This document shows, in pieces, positions 1 to 12,012 of a DNA stretch of 64,000 nucleotides. The notes under the pieces were generated by a model. The model did no database searches. It was not told the origin of the DNA and was given only the letters and a program-made list of their open reading frames with translations. The DNA comes from Gaeumannomyces sp. JS-464. Its lineage: Eukaryota; Ascomycota; Sordariomycetes; Magnaporthales; Magnaporthaceae. Made by a program: the position numbers and the translations under genes. The stretch is from NCBI GenBank assembly GCA_002197995.1, contig NGZR01000004.1, forward strand, positions 1,116,001-1,180,000, written 5' to 3'. The number at the start of each line of letters is the position of its first letter. The first letter of the stretch is position 1.

Positions 1-3000
1 CCCGCCGTGTCAATTCTCCTGTAACGCGTGCTGGGCTCAAATGTCCGAGATTGGCGTTCCTCGTCCTACATCACCCAGTAAGCTTGACCACCTTGACCTA
101 CCCTCTGCTGGGACAGGCTAGGCGGCACCTCGCCTGGGTTGAGATATTTGACCCGGTGTGGCTCAATCACAAAGAGCCCAGCCAGGCTTGCACCACTGGC
201 ACCTCAATCGCCGCCCGTCGTGAGCGAACCCGGTCGCATAACGGCATAGCATGAACGGCATCCGTCTTCCAATTCCCGTTGTGTCGCCCTTTTTCAGAAA
301 CCACCATTCTCGGGATGCAACCTGAGGGATCCTGAGCGGCAACGCTGATTGGAGCCCCTGATGGTCCGCAATTGGCACCTCCTGAAAGCTGGCTGGATGG
401 CTGGCCGGCTGGCCACGCTGCCTGCCTCTCGGCGGGTGGGACTTAACCCAACCCAGCCCTCGGTCGGTCCCAAGACAAGCGAACGCGCAAACACCCTCCA
501 CGAGGGCAGGGTGGCAGGCAAACCAAAGGAGGGAGGGGTAATGTCGCCTCGGCTGCCGTTTCTGTTTGTCAAGATGGAGGGGCAGCCTCACAACGACATG
601 TCCCGACCGGCCACCGTTTTCGCTGGTACTGTCTTTGATCGGGGAGCGAGAAGAAATGAGACAAAAAATCTCTCTCCGACACTTGCAGTAAAGAGCAACT
701 TGCTTCTGAATCATCTGCATGGTAGGCACTCCATATCCAGAAGCATAGGTAGGGTGCTGAGATATTGACGTCCACACGATCCACAGCCAGCCCGCTTGCC
801 GGCCAGGCACAGTACGCCCGCCAATGCCCTCGAAGCCAGCGGAGGATCGTGGTCGATAGTAATTGGTGTTCATGTTTGCTCCTGAACAGTCAGCCTCGAA
901 AAAAGCAGCAAAGCTATTGTTTCGTTTTCTTTTGTTTCGTTTCCCGGCCAGGCTTGGCATATCAGTGCCGTAGTAAGCGGAAAGGCCGGACGGTTCTCCA
1001 TCTGGCCCATTCGTTTACATGGAGCGGTGTGTCGCCTGCCCCTGAACCAAATGCTACCGTCGGCAACGGCCAGAACCACCTTGCCTCAGAATTCCCAGTT
1101 TTGCTGGACAACCAAGCAGCAATTCGTTCTCGACCTCGAACTGCGACAACACATCGGCCGCCGGCCACCGTGCCACTCTACCAGTCTTGCCAATCCAATG
1201 TTTTACGGCGTCGTGGTGGCGGCGGCACGGTGTGCAGGCGGGCCGACCTTTCCTGTTCCAATTGGCACATTGATCGGAAGGGGGAAGGTCTCGCTGCATC
1301 CGACCCAGCCAAGCCATGCACAGCATCGCCTCTCGTCTCTCATCATGCCCCCGCCATGCACGTACTTACGGCGTTTGTATTCAGAGACGTCATGAACCCC
1401 TCCGTTCCTCTGGCCCTCTCTTGGTGCTGCCGGTGTTCACGCGAGATACCCACGAGCCACGCCCCCCTCCCGGCCGCAAGGATATTCGAGATTCTCACAG
1501 GCGATGATGATCGCGCTGGGCTTTCCCCCACCACTCCTCCTCCACCGTCACAAACGCTCCTCCTCCACTGCAGCCGGGCGTCGACGACGTGTGTGCGGGG
1601 ACCCAGACCACTGCCAATGGCCGTCCGCCACCTCGCCTACCCCCTCCGATTCGCCGCGGATCGCCCAGGGCGTTGAAGGTAAGCTGGAGGAGGACCCCGT
1701 CCGCGCCAGAGGAGGGGAGAAAGCAAAACAAATGAAGGGTGTAGTCACTCGCCCACGACTCGTGGAGTCCTAGACGCAAGATGTGCTGGCCTGCCCTCTT
1801 GCCTGCTTTGCGTACATGCGTCCTGCTCTCCTGCTTGTGCTCGCCGCCCCTCCTTATGCTGCCCTTCTTCCGACGAGCGGGCGGATACGGGTGCATAGGG
1901 ATCAACCGCAGTGACCGTCGCCGCGCCTGCAAATGCCCGCGGGACCGAGATGAGGGCAAGTGATCAAAAGAAGCGCTTCCCAGACTCCAGGTCCTTTGCC
2001 ACAGCCCCTCCCTCTCGTATCTTTCCGTTGCTTCTCTGTCCTTCTCCCCTCGCCGCCGCCGCCGAGAGTCAAGGTTTCTGCTCTGCATATCGGCACACAG
2101 GCCAAGAGTCCGACGCGTCCCTTTCCACCAACCAATGGTGAACGGAGAGGAAATGCCCAGGTACTAGGTATGCAAGAATAGCACAGTATCAGGTCCGATG
2201 GTACCGCGTAAGATGCGGCCGCCGCTTGGGGGCCGCTCACTGCAGCACATGCGGAATGAATCAATCAATCCTGCCAGCCTGTCTCCGTGCTTCATCGACT
2301 GTGCTAAGTGGCGTGTAGATGTGTGTAAGTCTAGCCGTGACAGCCCGTCGGGCGTTCGGAAAATACGAAAGTGAATCAAAAAGTGGCCGGCTCGACGGGG
2401 ACCAGCGGCGTACGCACGCGGCGGCCACCACCAGCAAAGGGCTCAGTGGAGCCCTCTCGCTGGGAACTAGGTAGGTAGCCCTGATGCTGATAGGCTGGTG
2501 GCTACGACTAGGTAGGTTTGCTACGTCCATTTTTTTTTTTCGGTAGGACTAATTGCATGTGTGGACCAGATTGCGCGAGACGCAGGTAGGGTGGTAGGCA
2601 CCCATTGAATGGGGAAGGTAGGGGTCAGACCCTCTCAGCCTTGCAAATCAACGGGCTCGCCAGGGGCTGCATGCACCCTCTTTTGGACTAGCAAGTGTGA
2701 TCCCGCTCCCCTTCACCTCCCCGGCACAGCACCACCACCACACTCGTTCGCTCACCGCTTGTTGCGGACGCCGAAATCCAGAACGTCCAGAACCTGATCA
2801 CTGACGGGCGCCTGCTGCGACCCAAGCCTCCCCGGGAAGGTCGATGCGAGCCCAGGGGGGCCCGAGTTGTCGAATCCGAATGAATTGCCCGCTGAAACGC
2901 AACGGCCAAACCTGCTTCTGCAGACCCACGAAAGGGCGGCGGCAGATTTGTCATTGACTCGGATTGGATGCCTTTTTTTTTTTTTCCTTCCCTTTTTACC

Positions 3001-3373
3001 CTTGTTGAGCTCCAATGCGCACCCCATGCCCCGTCGACATAGGTTGCTGCCCAATCGTCGCACACGTTTTCCAGCTACACCGTGGACCTTCTCTCTAGAA
3101 CCAAAGAGCGCCTACCTCTCATTTCGTGTGAGTAACATGTGTGCGTGTGTCAACGGTTTATAGGTTGATCAACCGAGGCCTTGTGAATGGCTACGGGAGG
3201 TATCATCGATATTGGCATCCGTTAAAAAAAGAAACCACAACGGGAAAAGGGCTCGTCATGATTTGAACAGGCATCAAAAAGTGAGCCGTACAGGTATGGG
3301 AGAAGCCAGAGCAGCCGGACACGTCGGCCTGCGCTGTTACAGAGGAACGTCCAGCTACATGAACTACGGTCCG

Positions 3374-3410
<37 letters not shown>
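3374..3410. repeat. poly(A) tract, 37 A
   Basis: This is an uninterrupted run of 37 A on the + strand in non-coding DNA. No retroelement body, coding remnant or target duplication is visible next to it, so it is called simple sequence rather than the tail of a retroposon. Confidence 0.9.
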
Positions 3411-3412
<2 letters not shown>

Positions 3413-3860
3413 CTGCTCGGTCGCAGGCTTTGGTCGATGACGCCGCCCTATGGACTGGGCCACCGGCGGGCCCGGGAGACACAAGACATACATAACGCCC
3501 CAGGCCCACAACGCTGAAGAGTTATGGGATTAATACGAGACGACGGTGGCGAGTCTCCGGTGCCCAAGTTACCCTTCTGGAGTCTCATCGTGGCTACACG
3601 GCATGGCTGAATGTTGGAGAAACAAACGCGAAATGCACAGTTTTTGTCTGAGGCTGGCCGGTCGTCGCCACGAAAGAAGGCCCTCGCCGGTGGCATAGCC
3701 TGGCAAAAGGTTGGGGAGAGTGGTTGATGAGAGGCCACACTCCCTCTGGCCGCCTTTTATGCTGTGCCACGCTTGATGGGCTGATGGCGATGGAGAAGTG
3801 GAAATGGGGACACGTTCGCCTCGCGATAACAAGTCATAACATAGAACAATATTAAAATGT

Positions 3861-3893
3861 GAAGAAGAGAAAGAAGAAGAAGAAAAAAAGAAG

Positions 3894-3922
<29 letters not shown>
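3861..3922. repeat. GAA/A-rich purine tract ending in A29
   Basis: An interrupted purine stretch made of GAA and GAAA units ends in 29 consecutive A (3894-3922). It is in non-coding DNA, and the frames it creates on either strand (poly-Lys, poly-Phe) are artefacts. Confidence 0.85.
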
Positions 3923-3926
<4 letters not shown>

Positions 3927-6900
3927 GACATTCGCTGCAGGCTTCCGTCGCTCGCTTTCCGCTCTCGCGCCTCGTCGCGCCTTCGTTCCCGTCGGCCTGC
4001 AACGTTCCTCTCACACCAACCCACGGCCCCAAGTTTCTCTGAGGACTTCGGCTTTGGCACGGGAGAATAAGGCATTTGCCTGGCGAACCCTTTGGACCAA
4101 TACCACTCCAACTTGGTAATCCAAAGGCGCTCGTGGGCCCGTGAAATACGGGCGAGATGTTCTTTCGGGTGACAGCACAGTTTCCTTTCAACACGTCACG
4201 GCGTTTTGTTTTACTCAAGCTGTCTTCGTCGCTATTGGAAAAAAAGGCAGGGATAAACAGGGCCACCAGCGAACACCGACACCGCTCCCCATTTGCAGCT
4301 CAGTTTCGCCGAGCGTGGGCCTTGGAACTGCCGAAGTGCAAGGCCATAGGCGCCCTGAGGGACAAGGCTGTTAGACCCAATGCTTTGGCGGGAATTTTCT
4401 TCGTGTTTGGTTGCCGAGTCTACACCTCAAAACAACAACTCTCATGTTACAATATCAGCGGGCGATTCGCAAAGTGAGGCGGCGCACAGGGGGCTTTTGC
4501 CTCGGTCTCCAGATATGGAGTGTTGTGGCCCAGGCTGCCAGTGAGTGATGCTGCTCACCGCCGAAAATGACTCGCCTCGTCTGACGCCATAGACAGCAGG
4601 CAAAGAGCCCCAGCCCCAGCATTCAACGTGTCAGTGCCCGTCTTTTGGTGTCAAAAAGAAATTTAAAACTGCGGTGACAGCCTCGGCCACATCATCACCT
4701 CGCTTCCTTCCATGACTCCCGGCCGATGCGGCCTTCGGGTGATGATGGCGCCTTGGCGGCTTAACGGAGCCATGACCTGATCAATCTGCTGTCCTCGCTA
4801 TCACAGGCGAGAAGCTAGAGGCATGATCATCGGCAGATCATGGCCCTAACTGGGGGGACGGAGCCACTCTGACGAGCCGGCCGAGCATTACTGTGTATCG
4901 GTACCTGTGTTGTAGATGGGGAGGCCGACGTCGAACACAGCCCGCATACACAAACAGGGGTAAGAAAACCCAAAGACCCACGTAGAAAGAGAAGATCCCC
5001 TCGACGTCGTGCTCGTCGGCCGTCACGGTGACAGAGCCTATCCCGCGGGTCCGATTTGCCCTCTCTTGGGCTGGAAAAAAAAAGGGTAGCTGCCTGCGGG
5101 ACAGCATCCCTTCATCCAAACAGAGAGAGAGGAGAACACACGGTCCCACGCTTCGATGGACGCCTCTATTTCTCCTCATTTGCCCTCCCCGACCGACCTC
5201 TGGCCCTCTGCGGCTCCGCCCTGCGGCGCACCCCCCTTCCTCCGAGCGGAGGAGCGGCTGCGGCGACATGGCCGCCGCACTACGGGCTCGGTGGCCAGCC
5301 GGCTGGACGCCATGATCCACATCTCCGAGGTGACTGTGTTTTCTTGTGATCCGGCACACACACAATTTGCGGTGAGGGTAGGCGCAGAAGGGGCGTGTTT
5401 CTTACTTTTGTCGATCGGATTTTTTTTTTTCCTTTCTAGGTACTTTTCATGTCTTTTTCATTCTTTTTTCCATGGGCATGAACTTGAGAGCAGTCAACAT
5501 CTAGCCAGCCCCGACTCAACAAACAGCACTTGCTATTTGTTACTGCAATAGAGATGTCAATGTTAGAGCGTCTGATAACGGTGTCAAGCAGCGGCGGATA
5601 AGTCTTTGGCGAGGAAAGGAAAAATAGAGGGTGGAAAAAAGACTCATACTAGGCACCCATGACCCGAGTCCGCCCTGTTCAGTCACCATTGCCGGCGCGC
5701 GGCGGATTCCGAGCTGGAGAAAAAGGCCCCGGAATCACACGAGAGAAGCGTGTTCAGCAGGCAAGAGATCTCGACTCAGAACGGTAGGAATCCAGCCCAC
5801 TCATCGTGACACGCGGAACGATGCGCTGTGCTTGGGGAAGCGAGCGAGGGGCGCGAGTTGGGCGCAAAAGCAAAGCCACCCCGGGGCAAGCGAGCCCATG
5901 CGGCTCTGCGACCCCTCGGCCTTGACCCTTCGCGTCACCAGGGAGGGAGTTTGGCGAGAGGGGGGCGTACCCGCGTACCCCAGCCTCCTTCGGCCACCCG
6001 TCTACAGCCTGCGTCGATAGATTGCAGTGCGGAGACACAAAACGCGGGCACCCAGAGAGGGACTGCCGATCTCGTGGTGTGCGGAATCCCGCCAGCGGTA
6101 TGGTGACAATAACGGTGGTGGTGGGCTGACTGAAAGGAAGAAAGAAAACGCTGGCGAGGCCGGGCGTATGCATTTGGTGGGTGACGACAGTCTGCCTGCC
6201 GGCCTGCCAGCCTGCCTGGTGCTCATGGCGTCGACAACGCAGTGGGACGGCTGCCGGCAGAAAGCGACAACATGATGCCGTGCCCGAGCGCACGCATCTC
6301 TTCCCAGCCACTCGCAGGCTACTTGACCGGGCGGGCAATGGGGCTACCGAGAACAGGGTGAGGCACGCTGGGGACGATAACCCCCCGGCAACGCGCAATA
6401 TCTGGAAAAGGAGGCTGGCTGGCGGGCAATGCGAAAACAACCCGGGACGTCAACGAGGAAGTCTGCGCCGGCCTGGCCTCGCTTCCTATCTGGGAGAGAA
6501 AGCGAGCGGGTGCACAGCGTCGTCATCGGACCCAAAATCCGCGGCGGGATTGGGAGATGGACAATGGTGGTGTGTAGAAAAAACCGGGATGGTTGATGGG
6601 TGATAACGTTTTGCGCGTGGTCGGCCCAGCACTTGGTTATATGGGATTCCGATCCTCCTCGGCGACGTTGGGGAGCGACAAGTCAGTGGCCAAAATAACG
6701 GCCAAGGAGGAGGCGTCTCAGCCGCAACCGGGTGACGTATTCGGGTGGTGCCGCCGAGACCTTCCCCTTTTCTCTTCTCGCAGCCGCCCTCCGCATCGCC
6801 GGGCGCTCAGCCTCGTTTGGGAATCCCGTGGCAGGCGGTTATTTTATTGCTTTGGCGCTCCACGCGAGCGATAATTGGTCCACGAAAAAAACAGCATGGC

Positions 6901-7490
6901 AGGGTTTGATCCGTCAATATTTCGATAGCCGTGTAACAACATAGCAACCACGATAGGGTGTCCGAGGTTCCATCCTCGTCCATCGCTTAGAGGATTATGG
7001 AGAGTTGACGATAAAGGGAGGAAACGTGGTTGGTGCTTGTGTGCCTTGCGTCGCAACAAACCAGGCATTTTCAGGGAATCGGATTCCTCGTAGCCACGCC
7101 CAATCAGCCCTCGTTCGGAAGTTATTTTGGTCCGCCTTTCAAACACAAGCTCCAGTCACACAGGCTGGCTATCAGCAGCATGCCTTATCTGGATGCACCC
7201 TTCCGTCGGCATTCACCATCCCGTCCCCGTGTCAGTCTTCCGGAGGGTGAGGTGAATACTGGAGGGTGTTATTGGGCAGCGAGATGGGAAGGACAAAGGC
7301 GGCGAGAGGGGTAAAAGGAGAAAGTCGAATTCAATTGCCTGCGGCCCGCCAGAAACGCCTCAACCCATGCTGCTGGGATACAAAAGAGTACACCGCGATA
7401 CAAGCAACTCCTGTCCCGCCTTCCTATAGCGCCATGTCCATGCGATGGGCGGATGGTGATGGTGTCAACCACATGGGTGGGCATCGGCAC

Positions 7491-7555
<65 letters not shown>

Positions 7556-7577
7556 AATGATAATAATAATGATGATT
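7491..7577. repeat. ATG/CAT trinucleotide array
   Basis: Twenty-one perfect ATG units (7491-7553) are followed by a degenerate ATA/ATG portion to about 7577. The array lies about 150 bp beyond the stop codon of PGA2, so it could be in its 3' untranslated region. The poly-Met, poly-His and poly-Ser frames it produces have no coding context on either side. Confidence 0.9.
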
Positions 7578-7729
7578 GGAGCCAGACAAACAAGAGTGCG
7601 CCCGACCCCGTCGTGATTGGGGCGCCGTATCCGTAGCCTGGGTCGTCAACCTCCCTCCACTCCCAAACCGTTCGTTCCTCATTCCACATTCCCAGACTAG
7701 CCGGGCAAGGCAGGGCTATCCCCCCCAGC

Positions 7730-8188
7730 CTAGCCGACGAGGAACTCCTCAATGTCCTTGTCCTCGTCGTCGCCCTCGGCGTCGGCGAGCCTGTTCTCGT
7801 TCTCCTCGATCATCCTGCGGGCCATGGCGCGCTGCCGCCGCCTGGCCTTCTTGCCCCACTGGGCGACGGCGGGCTTGCCGCCGCCGCCGTCGTCGTCGCT
7901 GTCGCTGTCGTCGGGGATCTCGACGCGCCGGCCGCGCAGCTCGTTGGGCGAGATGGCGGCGCGGTGCTGGGCGGCCTCGGCCTCGCGCTCGGCCTCCTCC
8001 TTCTCGAGCTGCTTGCGCTGCGTGCGCTCGGCCAGCTTGAGCAGGTACGGCCTCAGCAGCATGTAGGCGCCCACGACCGTGATCAGCCGGATCCACTGCT
8101 GCGCCGTCATGTTGGTGAACGACGCGCCCAGGTTGGTCTTGACCCGATTGCCGATCGTCGTGGCCGTGTCGTAGACGCCGTCCATCAT
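7730..8188 (-). CDS. PGA2: Pga2-type protein trafficking factor
   Basis: This single-exon gene encodes 152 residues. It has a short N-terminus, one hydrophobic segment (about residues 31-50, containing LITVVGAYMLLRPYLLKLAE), a long basic/acidic coiled-coil-like region (about 52-75), an acidic Ser/Asp patch after RRVEIPDDSD, and a basic RRRQRAMARR stretch near the end. This small tail-anchored-like layout matches the fungal Pga2 family, ER/nuclear-envelope proteins needed for protein trafficking in yeast. A second in-frame ATG directly follows the first, so the start could be one residue later. The gene is divergent from MHF1 across 549 bp. Identification is from motif memory; the size and order of segments fit the family, but sequence conservation in it is low. 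Confidence 0.8.
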   Translation of the reverse strand: MMDGVYDTATTIGNRVKTNLGASFTNMTAQQWIRLITVVGAYMLLRPYLLKLAERTQRKQLEKEEAEREAEAAQHRAAISPNELRGRRVEIPDDSDSDDDGGGGKPAVAQWGKKARRRQRAMARRMIEENENRLADAEGDDEDKDIEEFLVG

Positions 8189-8737
8189 GAAAGGCGGCGG
8201 CGGAGGTGATGTTACAGTATTAGGGGAGGTGTGTCCGGGGCGGTCCGCCTGGGCGCGCGTTCGAAAGGTGTCGTCGAGGGAAGGGAATAAAGCGCCGGCA
8301 GAAGAGCAGGCGGGGACAAGAAGCGAGAAATCTATACCAAAAATATTAACAGGTCCCAGCGGGCCGGAGGAAGAATAGAACAGGATTAGATGTCTATCGC
8401 CAGAGTTTAGACTTCATGGTTGAGTTCCGGTCGTGCAGGTCCCGGTATTTTTTGAGACATTTTTTTTCCCTGCATCGATGGGTCGGCAATCTTACCCGAT
8501 GTCCAACCGCCACAGAACGTGCACCATGGAATTCTCGATCAATTCCACTCGGCTGGAACCTCCAGCTGCCGAAGCCAAAATTTTGCGGGGCGCAGTGGGG
8601 GTCACGACTCGACAGCTTCTGAATCAATCCATCCCTACAGACGCGCCAAAGCGACAGGAGCGCGTCCAACGTGCTGCAATTAAACCGTAGCCTCTAACAG
8701 CTTTCACAAACTGGGCCACACGCAACCTATCCCCAAG
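8189..8737. promoter_or_regulatory. Shared intergenic promoter, PGA2/MHF1
   Basis: This is a 549-bp interval between two divergent start codons, so it must hold the promoters of both genes. No TATA box or clear repeat stands out. Confidence 0.5.
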
Positions 8738-9262
8738 ATGTCGGGGGAAGATGACACACGAGAGGTAGGGCCAGCCCATGCCATATAGGGTCACATCAGG
8801 CCTGGTAAGCATCAGTGCAATTGCCTACCAATGCTGACGTCAGTCCCCTGACCCTCATGACAGCGTCTCAAGGCCGCGCTCTGGTTCTCGGTGGGCAAGA
8901 TCGTGGACGAGGAGACCATGAAAAGGCAGCGAAACGCCACGCCACAGTTTATTGGAGCCCTCACCGACATGGTTTACACCCAGATCGGTTCGTATTTCCC
9001 AAGCTCACAATCCGTCCAACGCTCTGTGGCTTACCGAGACTGAACCTCTCTCAACTTCTGTGCGCTCGCCAAACCAAATAAAGAAAATGTGGCAAAGGAC
9101 CTGGAGAGCTTCTGCAACCATGCTGGCAGGACGACCGTCACGACCGATGATGTCCTGCTCCTGGCTAGGCGCAACGAGGATCTCCACGGCATAATCAAGC
9201 AAGTCGTCGACCAGCAAAAGGCTGAGAAGGCCGCGCAGGCTAAGGAAAAGCCGAGGAAGTGA
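8738..9262 (+). CDS. mhf1: MHF1/CENP-S histone-fold protein
   Basis: Three exons (8738-8764, 8864-8987, 9084-9262) join to 109 residues. The first exon encodes only nine residues (MSGEDDTRE). Intron 1 has donor GTAGGG and a CTGAC branch site; intron 2 has donor GTTCGT. The joined product contains the CENP-S histone-fold pattern: LKAALWFSVGKIVDEE, then FIGALTDMVYTQI, VAKDLESFCNHAGR, and TTDDVLLLARRNEDL, followed by a Lys-rich tail. CENP-S pairs with MHF2/CENP-X, binds branched DNA with the FANCM/Fml1/Mph1 helicase, and also acts at kinetochores. The length is normal for the family. The splice model is mine; the phase is kept across both joins. Confidence 0.85.
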
Positions 9263-9647
9263 GGATTAGCGTCCATGCACGGACGGATTAGTCTACGCGT
9301 TTGATATTGATTTCAAGGCGTCTGGGAAATGGGTTGGTATGGCTTCGTGGGTGAGGATTCCGGCTGCTTTGTGGGCATCTGATCGATGGGTGAGGCTATA
9401 GGCATGCCTGTACTGTGTTTGTTATTGTGACAAGTGTAATACCCAATTAGTTCTTCTCATAAAGGTGAGAAAGATGTGCCGTGCTCAGGGGTTAGCGCGG
9501 CCATCGGTGGACGACACCGATGCAAATGTCTGCTTGCGCATGCTCCATTCCCCAGCTAATATAACCCTATCACCATTCTATGGGGAAATGCCCCTCTGCG
9601 GGCTGCCTGATGACTACAAAGTGCAAGTGTCGGAAAACCACAGGGCG
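9263..9647. other. Convergent intergenic region
   Basis: These 385 bp separate the stop codons of two convergent genes and presumably hold both 3' untranslated regions. No gene or repeat was seen. Confidence 0.6.
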
Positions 9648-11545
9648 CTAGTTCTGGATCTCCTCGCGGAACATGTCCGATAGCAGCGTAAAGACGCTCC
9701 ACACCTCACCCTTGATGAGGAGATGAACCATCTCAACCTGCAGCAGGCTGCTCACAGCCGTCCAAGTCACGCCTCTCCATGGAGTGGGTGTGTATACATC
9801 AGCGACAGACCCGCCGTTACGGCCGAGGAAGGTGCGCGCGAGCAGCCGCAGCGCAAACGCCTCCATCGGTGCCTGTAGCAGGTTGGATGACACGACGGTG
9901 AGCATGTCGGCGGCCAGCGAGGCGGGGAGCCGCGTCAGAGCGTTGTCGTTGTAAGAAACCGTCGCTTGCTGCCCAGGGCACTCGCCGCCAGGGCCGCCGC
10001 CGCCGCCGCCCGACCCCGTCGCGCCGCCGGCCAGATCCGCTGGCGCGTCCGCTCTAAGCTCGGCCGACCAAACCCCCTCTTCCGTAGCGTCGGTTGCCTC
10101 CACGTCGAAACTAATGAGGGTGGCGCTAACCCGTTCTGTGTCTTCCTCGTCATCGCTGTCATAATAGTCGTCCACTCCGCCCCTGATCGACGAGATGGTG
10201 CTCTGCCTTCGGATAGTGGGGACATGCTGTGGATCGGTGGACGCCGCGGTAGTGCGGTCACGAGTACGCTCCTCGCCATTTCCACCGTTCACCGCTGCGT
10301 CTCCGTGCGGAAATCCCAGCAAGCCCTGCTGCTGCTGCTCGATGAGATCCCAGTCCGAGGGGGCCTGCTCCCCTTCACCGATGAACGTGGCCAGCTGCTG
10401 CTGCTCCCTGGAGGGTTTGCTGGTGGGGCTGGGCAGGTACTGACATATCCACGGCCGGAGACATTGGCGCACGATCGCTGAGGCGCGTAGATACAATACG
10501 AAGGCGGCGAGCGGAGCAAAACTCAGAGCGACGCCGCCTAACCACCCAAAGATACCTCCGGGCGAGAAGGAGCGGATAGGGGGCGGGCATGGTATTGGTG
10601 ATGATGCTGTAAAAGGGATAAAGAATGCAGGCCATGGGAATATACTAGTCTGAGGAGCAAGCTCCAAGCGGCGCATGAAGTTGAAGATGTGGACATGCAG
10701 GCGAACGTACTGCACACCCATGTGTAGCCTAGTTGAACCGACAGTGTGTCAGTCAAGATCCAGACAAGAATATCCGAGAAAAGAGACGTCGAGACTAACC
10801 AATCATTATGCGTGATAATGTTACATACTCCAGGAAGCGCCGTCTGCAGCCGAGGCACCATCCTAGGCAGCTGAGGGAGCATCTTCAAGCCAGTTATACT
10901 CAAAAATGTCGGAAAGTCTGCAAAGAAAAAGCTGGCCATGGACCTGCGACTGCGCTCATAGTGGTATATATCGGCGAAGGGGATCTGAGAGTATCGTCTG
11001 TAGACCTGCGGGGGCGAGGGCTGTCAGCAGGGATTGTCGTTATCCCAAAAGAAGATCCGGCTCGTCAGCAGAGCGGCTCGGCTCTGTAACCTACAAGGAT
11101 CCGGTTCCTCAGGCCGTGCAGTCCCCAGGCGCTGGCGATCTCGACAAGTTGAGCGGTGGCCGAGAGCCTTGACCCGATGCGCTCGGCCTCCATCCTGGTG
11201 TTCTCGCGCTCCTCTATCTCCTTCCTTTCGGCGGCGCCATCGTCGGGTTCCGCAACACCAATGGCGAGCATGACTTCGTTATGGGCCCGGATGAGCTCCC
11301 TGTTAAGGCGCCTGGCGTCCGGGTTCACTGGCCGCCCATGCTCGTCATACAGCTGTACTGGCGCCCGGGGATCCCCTCCCCCTCCCCCATCCGCACCTCA
11401 TCGTAAGGCGACCGGCCCTGGACGGTTGGTTTGTCAGCCGGGCGTTTTTAGGTCTTGTCGTGTTAAGGTGCGTTGGTGGAGTGATACATATCTACAGTTC
11501 AACACATACCAAGGCCAGCGACGTGAGGGGCTCAGATCTAGTCAT
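9648..11545 (-). CDS. Conserved-looking fungal membrane protein, function unknown
   Basis: I do not recognise the family. The best model has four exons: 11510-11545 (12 codons), 11095-11417, 10800-11005 and 9648-10728. Donors are GTATGT, GTAGGT and GTTAGT; intron 1 has a CTGAC branch site 18 bases before its acceptor. All joins keep frame provided one base is missing in the C-run at 11373-11376 (exon 2), giving about 548 residues. Visible features are a charged helical N-terminal part (RELIRAHNEVMLAIG; ERKEIEERENTRMEAERIG), an aromatic central block (YRRYSQIPFADIYHYERSRR, SMASFFFADFPTFLSITGLK), a hydrophobic segment (GWLGGVALSFAPLAAFVLYL), a disordered acidic region (DDYYDSDDEEDTE), a Gly run, and a folded-looking C-terminus. 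It is divergent from UTP13 across 467 bp. Gene reality is likely; function is unassigned. Confidence 0.65.
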
Positions 11546-12012
11546 GACCCATCAGATCTAAATAGAGATTTTAAAAGCAACGTGTAACGGCTCGGTCTAA
11601 TGATCGCATGTTGTCTGTACGGCAATATGGGTGCGTGAGAGCAAGCTGGGCTCTTTTGGCGCGCCTCGTAGTGTAAGCGCGTGCCCGCTGAATGCGGTCC
11701 GTGTCGTTGGGTAGGCTATTTCTTTTGTCGGCCACAGCTGGGTGGATGAAGCCAGATGAACAGGAGCGACGACTTGAGCTGCTGCCCGAGCCGGGCAAAT
11801 GCCGCCATCTCGCAGCGAGCAATACGCTAAGATAACCTTAATCATTATCTGCCAGAGCGGCCCCACTTTTGGCTGGCGGCGCGCTAGCTGCGGGCAGCTC
11901 CCGAAAGAAAAAAATTTCGACGGTTTCCGGGGAGCGAGCTACTGGAAAGCGGGATGCGCATCATTTTTCTCTGATTTGGCGTCGTTGTTGACGGCGCATT
12001 AGGACAATAACC
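11546..12012. promoter_or_regulatory. Shared intergenic promoter, membrane protein/UTP13
   Basis: This 467-bp interval between two divergent start codons must carry both promoters. No TATA box or repeat is evident. Confidence 0.5.

Larger units (their letters stand above)
1..7729. other. Gene-free stretch, left edge to PGA2
   Basis: No reading frame here has protein-like composition, a recognisable family or a convincing exon-intron structure. The open frames overlap on both strands and are low-complexity. What is visible is simple sequence (A37 at 3374-3410, a purine tract around 3861-3922, an ATG-triplet array at 7491-7577) and two short AGGTAGGTA patches near 2466-2480 and 2506-2520. A gene with many tiny exons, a long untranslated region or a non-coding RNA cannot be excluded by reading alone. 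Confidence 0.5.

Noticed and set aside
163..960. 265-codon open frame on the minus strand
   Set aside because: No domain, several overlapping frames of similar length on both strands, and composition typical of random GC-rich DNA.
7269..7682. Poly-His, poly-Met and poly-Ser frames through the ATG array
   Set aside because: The open frames exist only because a triplet repeat has no stop codon in any frame; flanking residues are not protein-like.
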